From: Humulus lupulus | Taxonomy: Eukaryota; Streptophyta; Magnoliopsida; Rosales; Cannabaceae | NCBI RefSeq assembly: GCF_963169125.1 | Contig: NC_084793.1 | Span: 139,726,297-139,790,296, forward strand | DNA: 64,000 nt | Direction of reading: 5' to 3' | Part shown: one piece after another, positions 56,698-64,000 of the stretch | Position numbering within the stretch: the first letter of the stretch is position 1 | Layout of the letters: the number at the start of each line of letters is the position of its first letter | Notes under the pieces: model-generated | The model's input: the letters and a program-made list of their open reading frames with translations, nothing else | Told to the model about the DNA's origin: nothing | The model's database searches: none | Program-made: the position numbers and the translations under genes

Positions 56698-58281
56698 GCA
56701 TGTGACATGTGGGGTTCGGTCTATGAAGATATACAGAAAATATCACAATGGTAAGTATGATTTGCATACGCTTCAATAGTGGATCATGATGTATAATTCT
56801 GAATCTTTGATTCAGACACCACTAACCATATTGTGTTCTTCTTTACAGATTCTTGAGCAGTCAAGGGAACTTGCTGATGGCAATCAATGGACAAGGATGA
56901 AGATGGAGAGTGCGTTTAGTTCATAAAAGCGTTGGGGACAGTCCGTTTAGTTTGGTTTTATTTTATTGAAGGGAAAACTTTATTCATTATTTAGAACAAT
57001 ATTTTTTAGTTTATTTCTATTAGAAATTTAATTTCCTTTTATTGCATGTAGTGACATTTGAATAAATTTAGTAATAATATGTTATTCTTAATTTCTTTAA
57101 ATAGTCAGGAAATTGTAAGCATTCGTACTTTAGACGCTTTGCCAAATGAACGGTTGCTTAATAACTTTGATTTATTTAAAGCAACTAAACTAAAAGGTAA
57201 CAAAAGACAAAAAGTTTATAAGAAGATGACACGTATCTATGGCATCCAAGACTAGGTCATATTAGTTTAAACATAATAAACCGGTTAACAAAAGATGGAC
57301 CATTAAGGGAACTAACTGTTGGAACTCTTCCAGTTTGCGAATCATGTCTAGAAGGCAAAATGACTAAACACCCTTTCTCAGCCAAAGGCAATAGAGCCAA
57401 AGAACCATTAGATCTTGTACACAGCGATGTGTGTGGTCCAATTAATAGACAAACTACTGGAGGTTATGAGTATTTCGTCACTTTCATTGATGACTACTCA
57501 AGATACGGTCATACTTACCTGTTGCATAGGAAGTCAGAAACTTTTGGCAAGTTTAAAGACTTCAAAGTTGAAGTTGAGAAGCACTTAGGTAAATCTCTGA
57601 AGACGCTTTGATCAGATCGAGGAGGAGAATATTTGGATCTAGAATTAAAAGATTTCGTGCTGAAGAATGACATTCTAACCCAACTCATAGTACTTGGAAT
57701 GTCAAAGAAAAATGGTATTTCAAAGAGAAGAAACAGGGCCTTGTTGAACATGGTCAGGTCTATGTTAAGCTACTCATCTCTTCCTTTCACATCCTGGGGT
57801 TATGAACTTCAAACGGCGACTAACATTTTGAATGTAGTCTCTTCTAAGAAAATAAGCAAGACACCACTAGAGTTGTGGAATGGTAACGAACCTAGTTTGA
57901 GCCATTTCTGCATTTAGGGTTGTTCTGCTCATGTTCTTAGACCTAAGTCAGGGAAACTTGACTCAAGGTCTGAAGTGTATATTTTCATGGGCTATGCTCC
58001 AGAGACATGAGGTGGTTACTTCTATACTCAAAAGGACCAAAAGGTATTTGTCTCTACAAATGAAACCTTCCTTGAGCATGAGTATATGACTAACTATAAA
58101 CCTCAGAGCAAAGTAGTTTTGGTGGAACTCACTGCTGATCAAATTACATCATCATCATTAAATGGTAAACTTTATATTAGTTTTTATATTATTTTTTAAT
58201 AAATAAATTATTTTAATTTTATTTAAACAAAATGTGAAATTTTTTTAGGACAGATGAGTGTGGTACACGCCACTCACTGTG
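56698..58281 (+). pseudogene. gag-pol: Copia-2 protease and integrase remnants (duplicated segment, copy A from 57529)
   Basis: After a short gag tail, the protease-like SDTTNHIVF is at about 56810. The integrase zinc module is degraded (ESCLEGKMTKHPF near 57340-57375), and the core shows HSDVCGPINRQTTGGYEYF, then a stop at 57609-57611, GEYLDLELKDFV, and KRRNRALLNMVRSML. Integrase-like sequence ends near 58165 and runs directly into LTR-like sequence, so RT and RNase H are deleted. From 57529 on, the sequence is repeated at 60902. Confidence 0.75.
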
Positions 58282-60593
58282 TGTAACATCCCAAATTTAC
58301 TAATAAGGCTTAGTGCCTTGATTAGCGTGCCTGGATGACATAATTTGATTTATATGTGTATTTAATTGATTATATGTGTGATTATGTGAAATATATGATT
58401 TGTATTATAGTATGACTACTTATGCATGTTTATGTGTGTTAAATATGCTTCTGTGCCAAGTTTCATTAAAACGGTATTTTTGTAATTTTTGACCTGTTGA
58501 GGGTATAATTGTAATTATATATGTTATGTGATTGAGATCAAATTATTATGTGGATATATTTGAGATATTCGACTCGAGACGACCCTTTGGAGAAATTTAA
58601 TGGTAAAGTCACAACGGGGATAAATACCCTCCTTGGGGTGAGCCTAGGGGTATTTTGGTAACTTTGTAGTTACTGGGGTTTATTGGGTAATGGGAATTAA
58701 TTTGGTGGGTATTTGACCTTAATGGATTTAATTGGGAAGTAATGGTATAATTTGAGGATTAGTGGAGATTTAGGCAAAATGACCAAAATGCTTTTGGGTT
58801 TGGTTTTGAGGTTAATTGGAGGTAGGGGTACAATGGTCTTTTGACCTATTGGACTAAGTAATTGACCCAAGTGCTGAGTATACTGGGCATTCATGTGTTA
58901 CCCTCTCCATTACCCTCTAGTTTCTTCTATTATTATTATATTTTTTTTCAAAAGCTACTCAAAGGTTCTCAAGCTTTGGTTTTGGGTTTCTAAGGGAATG
59001 AGAGGATTTAAGCTAACCATTGGAGCTATAAGCTGCTAGGACTATAATCTCCATAGGAATTCAAAATTTGAGAAGGTAAGAACCAATTACCCTGTTTTAG
59101 GTAAGAACCAATTACCCTGTTTTTTATCTTATATTTTTTGGTATTCTTGGATGAGTTGAGGTTAAGTTCTTATGATTTAAGGTTTCTAGGAGGTGTTGGA
59201 GTTGGATTTTATTGGAAGAACGTGTCTGGGTGGCCAATTATAGACTGAATTCTCCAGTTGTAGTAGCTAAGGTATGAAGTATCATGGCTTCTCTTGCTTT
59301 TCTTGGTGTTCTTGAGGAGTGTTTGAACTTTTGAGTAATTTTCTGATTATGGGTGTTTTTGGTTGAGTTTTTGATACTTTGAGGTTTGGGTTTTTTTATA
59401 AAAGTGGTATGAGGTGTTTTTTAGTAAAAAAAATATGATCTGTAAACTTGGTTTGGTGATTTTGAGAGCTTAGGTCGGATTGGGGCGAGTTTGGGTTGGA
59501 AAAGTTGTAGAAAACGCAACCCAGAATTATGGGTTCACGATGTAGCGTCCCTGCGCTTGGGTTGGGCGCCCCTGCCCTATGCCCATTTCAGCATAAGTCA
59601 TTTTTAGGGATTGGGAAGAACTTGGGGGCTCGGGTGGACAATTTCACCACGTTTGTTGAAATTGGAGGTCCCGAGAGCATGAGAATGGTCCCGAATTTAG
59701 TAATTGGATTTAGTTCTTGACGAGAGTACCGTCATGTTGTGACTAGGTCTACTGAAAGACTCGGAAAAGGATCATGCTTGGGTTCGTTCTATTTATTTGC
59801 ACAGGACCTGAGGTAAGAAAACTACGCCCATGTTGAAATTAGGGCTTGAGCCCTTGTGATTGAACATTTTTATAACTCTGCCTTGAAATGGTTGTTTAAT
59901 TGTGAATAATTGTGCCTTATATAGTTGATTTGTGTATGTAATGTATGTCTGATTATATCTGGAAATGTGGTACGCACTGGTATGGCCTTATGGCTGCTTG
60001 AAAAGAGACTGGAGAGTGAGTTACGTCTGTCCGACTCTAAATCGGTCTGAACGAGGCAAGTGCGGTGTGCACTTGGTTGGCCCTATGGCCACATAAATGG
60101 ATTGAATATTGTTGAGTGTTGTTTATAATTATTAAACAAGTTGTTCATAATTGTAATATGTTGATTGTTTGTATGCTTGATTGAGTTTTCTTGTTGGGCA
60201 TTGGCTCATGGGTGCTACGTGGTGTAGGTAAGGGCAAGGGGAAGTTGGATCATCAATGAGTTGGAGAGCTTCGGGGGCAGCGTGTACATAGGCAGCCTGC
60301 TCGACCGCCATAGTCTAGACTTCTTTTGGAAAGCTAGGGTTTAGTAGTTTTGCCGCTTAGGACGACTTTCATGTACTTTGTTTATTTTCCCTTGTATCAA
60401 TTATAAACTTTTTTTGGGATCTTGTGTATATACCAAATCCTTTAATGAAAAGCAACAATCGTTTGAACAAAAACTTTATACCAAATTTTTAATTAACCCT
60501 AACTACACGTTTTAATCGAAAATGACTTGCATAACGAGTGCAACACAATTTTAAACGCATAGTGTAACTGTCCTTGTTTAGTAGGGCGTTACA
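58282..60593 (+). mobile_element. Tekay solo LTR in plus orientation (2312 bp), TSD CTGTG
   Basis: TGTAACATCCC to GGGCGTTACA, with CTGTG exact at 58277-58281 and 60594-60598. It is the same family as the LTRs at 21168, 31311 and 40831 (GTGTAGGTAAGGGCAAGG near 60225; GACTTGGGGGC-like block near 59615). It interrupts copy A of the duplicated copia-2 segment. Copy B at 60902-61965 keeps the empty site. Confidence 0.93.
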
Positions 60594-60598
60594 CTGTG

Positions 60599-60901
60599 CA
60601 TCACTGAGCGACGCCACACTCACTGTCACATATCCCTGGGATTTGAATTTGAATTGTTTAAATTCAAATATTATTTGTTTATTTAATTATTTAATTATTG
60701 TTTAAATTTGATCAAAATATATAATTAAATTAAAAATCTAGTAGATCAGCTTTGAATTAATAAAATAAAATTGTTTTATTATGATCTTTATGAGACGTTT
60801 AAGTCAAATAAGTCAATAGAATTTTCTAAGCTTAAAATTTTTTCTAAAACTCTTGAATCTCATGTGCCTACACATGTCCTTGTGTGTTTGAGGAACAACT
60901 T
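60599..60901 (+). repeat. Copy A continued: LTR-like 3' end of the copia-2 duplicate
   Basis: AT-rich sequence ending CCTTGTGTGTTTGAGGAACAA. It corresponds to 61656-61965 and, at its right end, to the copia-2 LTR at about 47822-47870. Confidence 0.75.
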
Positions 60902-61965
60902 GGAAGTCAGAAACATTTGGCAAGTTTAAAGACTTCAAAGTTGAAGCTAAGAAGTACTTAGGTAAATCTCTATAGATGCTTCAATCAGATTGAGACAGAG
61001 AATATTTGGATCTAGAATTCAAAGATTTTGTGCTAGAGCATGACAGTCTATCCCAACTCATGGCACCTAGAACGCCATAGAAAATGGCATTTCAGATAGA
61101 AGAAACAAGACCTTGTTGGACATGGTCAAGTCTATGTTAAGCTACTAATCTCTTTCTCTCACATTCTGGGGTTATGCACTTCAAACGACGACTGACATTT
61201 TGAATGTAGTCTCATCTAAGACAATAAGCAAAACACCACTAGAGTTATGGAATGGTAACAAACCTAGTTTGCGCCACTTCAGCATTTGAGGTTGTCCTGG
61301 TCATGTTCTTAGACCTAAATCAGGGAAACTTTACTCAAGGTCTGAAGTTTATATTTTTCGTGGGCTATGCTCCAGAGACACGGGGTGGTTACTTCTATAG
61401 TCAAAAGGACCAAAATGTATTTGTCTCTACAAATGCAACCTTACTTGAGCATGACTATATGACTCACTATAAAACTCGGAGCAAAGTAGTTTTGAAGGAA
61501 TTCACTGTTGATCAAATTCCATCATCATCTTTAAATGGTAAACTTTATATTAGTTTTTATATTATTTTTGAAAAAATATATTATCTTAATTTTAATTAAA
61601 CAAACATATGAGAAAAATTAGGATAGATGAGTGTGGTACACACCACTCACTGTGCATCACTGAGTGATGCCACACTCAGTGTCACGTATCCCAAGGATTT
61701 GAATTTGAATTATTTAAATTCAAATATTATTTGTTTATTTAATTATTTAGTTATTGTTTTAATTTGATTAAAATAAATAATTAAATTAAAAATCTAGCAT
61801 ATCAGTTTTGAATTAATAAAATAAAAAGAAATAACATTATTTTATTATGATCTTTATGAGACATTAAGTGAGATAAGTTAATAGAATTTTCTAAGCGTGA
61901 AAATTTTCTAAAACTTTTGAATCTCACGGACTCACACACGTCCTTGTGCGTTTGAGGAACGACTT
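60902..61965 (+). repeat. Copy B of a ~1.06-kb tandem duplication in copia-2
   Basis: It repeats 57529-58281 plus 60599-60901: integrase core remnants (including VRSML-type and ELWNG-type segments and the YAPETRGGYFYSQKDQN stretch near 61370) followed by LTR-like sequence. The intact pre-insertion site CACTCACTGTGCATCACTG lies at about 61646-61664. The breakpoints share a short GRAAG homology. The two copies have since diverged. Confidence 0.82.
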
Positions 61966-63600
61966 GAAAGACTTTGGTGTGAGTCTTCGTGTGGATAGAT
62001 GTTCCCCTCTTATTGCCTCTTCAGCGATCTGTGTTGGTTTAACCTTCCCTTGCTTTGTTCTATTTTAATGTATTTATCCTAAAAAAATAAACTAATAAAT
62101 TTCCACCCCATCATGGTTACAAACAAATCAATAGTAATTATATATATGGTAATATAAATGAGAACACAATGCACGAAGGAAGTTAGTAGCAAATTTAGAG
62201 TTCATAACATCATCATTAGGTTTTAATTGTTGCCATCAACAATGTAAAGAACTCATATATTGCAAAATGAGCAATATCAAGTTGCTTAAGAACAAAGTAA
62301 CTGGGAAATCACGAATTTAGTTTTGTTATTTACATGCCGTGAAGTTTAAAACCTCTACATTGAAGAGAAATGAACTGGTCTTCTTCCAGTTGGGTGGGGG
62401 GAATCTTGTTTGATAAACAATTAAGGATATACTGAAAGGGGATTAAGTTGATTAAGATTTTTCATATATAAATGTAATCATATTTACTTAACAACTTAGT
62501 ATATTAGACCCCACAAAAAAAAATTAGTATATTAGAGGTCACGCTACGTTTGACAAATGCAGCTTACGTTGTATCACAACATATTTATTAGTCCCCAAAA
62601 TGGTTGCACCTATTCTATTGGCTAACTTCTTTGCCGATGTTAAGAATGTCCTTGTCCACAAATTTATTCTCGTTTTTCTTTCTAATCTTGATGTGAAATT
62701 AACAGGGATTAATTCAAAACTTCATGATATGATAATTAATGACAACATATAATGAACCACAATGATTTTTTTTGGATAAAAAAAGGACAATAAATTTATA
62801 AAACAAATTCAGTAATGAAAGAGTGCTTTTCAAGAACAAACACTAATTTCAAATTATTGTATAGTTCTTATTGTACGTAATGCAGCACAATTTTTCCTAT
62901 AAACTCACATATCGACTCACCCTCCAGGAAAATCACACTAGATTTGTACAAATTTTATGCTATCATAAGTAATAATTTCTCCTTTAGGAATCGAAGTACC
63001 TCATAATATCCAAGTGGGCTTAGGTTGCAATTCACACTTTCGTAATCACAATCACAAGCTTCTACTTTTAAAAATTGTTATCCAATAAATAAATCATAAT
63101 CAATAAGCATTAATTGGGCTCGGAGTCGGGTACCAATGTGAAAACAAGAGAGAGAGATCTAAATGAAAACGAGAAGCTTTATATTCCAAAAATAATGATG
63201 AAGATTACAAATAAAGTCCATTATTAGAGAAAAATGTATTTGCAGGCACCGCCGGACTGAACGACTCACAGTAGGCCGCCCCTCATGTCCTCCGAATTTG
63301 GGACTGTATTGTCCTCTATCCGCACTTGCATCACAACCACACCACCACTAACTCTTACTTCTACTATAACTCTCTTCCACTCCCTCAGGCCTCAATCAAC
63401 ATGGTTGGTTTGGTTGATGTCGGTGGTAACATATAATTATATTAAGGTGGTATTTTGAATTTAAAACTTTCTTTAATTATAAAAAAAAAAAAAACTGAAT
63501 ATATTATAAATACAGAGAAGTCAATAATTTTTGGGTGGCAGAGAAGGGAAACAAAAATCCAAAAAAAGCGACAACAACTTCACTTCCCTCGCATTTATGA
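61966..63600. other. Last trace of copia LTR, then unassigned sequence
   Basis: LTR similarity (TTGGTGTGAGTCTTCGTGTGG) ends near 61990. The rest is AT-rich with no domain, LTR end or tandem array that I can identify. It may be low-copy DNA upstream of a gene, or old repeat sequence. Confidence 0.45.
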
Positions 63601-64000
63601 GGATTGCTTCTTTCTCTTTGATTTTATAGCTAGACTCTGAATCTTCTTTCTCGTCCCCAACACTTTCTCAGCTAAAAAAAAACTGGAAATGGAGAGCGAT
63701 AGAGAGGAAAAAATTAAATAAATAAATAAAGAGGGGGATTTGGGTATGTGTGCTTTCTTCATTGCAATAATCAACTTTCGCTTTCCGTGAGAGACTTTTT
63801 TCCCGGGGGAGCATTTAATGCCATTTGCCAAACCTCCAAAAATCCATTAATATCAGTAGCTCTAAATTGCCAGACGACCCCTCTCATTTAAAACTCCCTC
63901 TCTCTCAGTCTCACACAGACAATGCTTTTCCACCCATTAAAAGCGTCCCGACCCCATTACTACTCATCTTGGGTTTTCAACCCCCCACCGTCACCGCCCG
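63601..64000 (+). promoter_or_regulatory. Possible upstream or 5' untranslated region of a gene beyond the right edge
   Basis: Pyrimidine-rich tracts (CTCCCTCTCTCTCAGTCTC near 63890) and the GC-richer end differ sharply from the repeats to the left. CT-rich tracts are common in plant 5' untranslated leaders. An AAATAAATAAATAAA microsatellite lies at about 63714-63730. No coding start can be proven. Confidence 0.3.

Larger units (their letters stand above)
34503..61990 (+). mobile_element. Copia-2: internally deleted Ty1/copia element hosting several insertions
   Basis: Its 5' LTR is split: 34503-34812 and 46875-48089, separated by copia-1 with duplicated GATAG. A primer site, a ~2-kb leader and a gag fragment follow. 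The element is then interrupted by the gag-protease element at 50469-56692 (TSD CATAT). It resumes with protease and integrase fragments, then passes directly into LTR-like 3' sequence, so RT, RNase H and the first part of the 3' LTR are deleted. The last part is tandemly duplicated. The true 3' end is missing; LTR similarity ends near 61990. Confidence 0.75.

Noticed and set aside
63455..63831. Short Lys- and Phe-rich open frames on both strands near the right edge
   Set aside because: They are low-complexity with no start context or domain. They may be untranslated sequence.

Overview
The window is intergenic DNA from a large, transposon-rich plant nuclear genome. The element families (Tat, Tekay and copia-type LTR retrotransposons, a Cassandra TRIM, CACTA, Harbinger and foldback DNA elements) and the plant-type introns suggest a eudicot. 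Some LTR sequences look Rosales/Cannabaceae-like, but that is only an impression. I found no intact host gene, no tRNA or rRNA gene except a 5S-derived segment inside a TRIM, and no CRISPR array. Almost all coding sequence is broken retrotransposon sequence.

Left part (1-10.3 kb): the 3' part of a Ty3/gypsy Tat element. It has a broken pol with a second RNase H and an integrase, then an intron-containing gene on the opposite strand, a polypurine tract and the 3' LTR (6732-7322). It interrupts a Cassandra LTR, which itself lies in an older minus-strand Tat gag/protease remnant. Next is a solo LTR (9367-10314, TSD ATATG) carrying a 20-bp tandem array.

10.9-26.4 kb: a minus-strand gypsy LTR holding an 832-bp Harbinger-type element (TSD TAA). 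Then comes a decayed Tekay chromovirus (gag, PR, RT, RNase H, IN, chromodomain). Its 5' LTR is a head-to-head palindrome of two LTR 3' halves, a truncated copia LTR replaces part of gag, and the 3' LTR is complete (21168-23655). A heavily decayed copia with a short 3' LTR follows.

26.4-34.5 kb: a CACTA-like end, then a minus-strand Tat gag/protease remnant split by a copia LTR (with a Tat-type solo LTR inside it) and by a Tekay solo LTR (TSD AAATT). A plus-strand LINE zinc-finger remnant follows.

34.5-62 kb: a deep nest. Copia-2 entered the LINE remnant. Copia-1 (34813-46869, TSD GATAG) entered the 5' LTR of copia-2. A Tekay solo LTR (TSD TAAAA) entered pol of copia-1. A gag-protease-only element (50469-56692, TSD CATAT) entered gag of copia-2. 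The integrase/LTR end of copia-2 was tandemly duplicated, and one copy then took a Tekay solo LTR (TSD CTGTG) while the other kept the empty site. The last 2 kb holds no recognised transposon coding sequence and ends in pyrimidine-rich DNA that may be the upstream region of a gene beyond the right edge.
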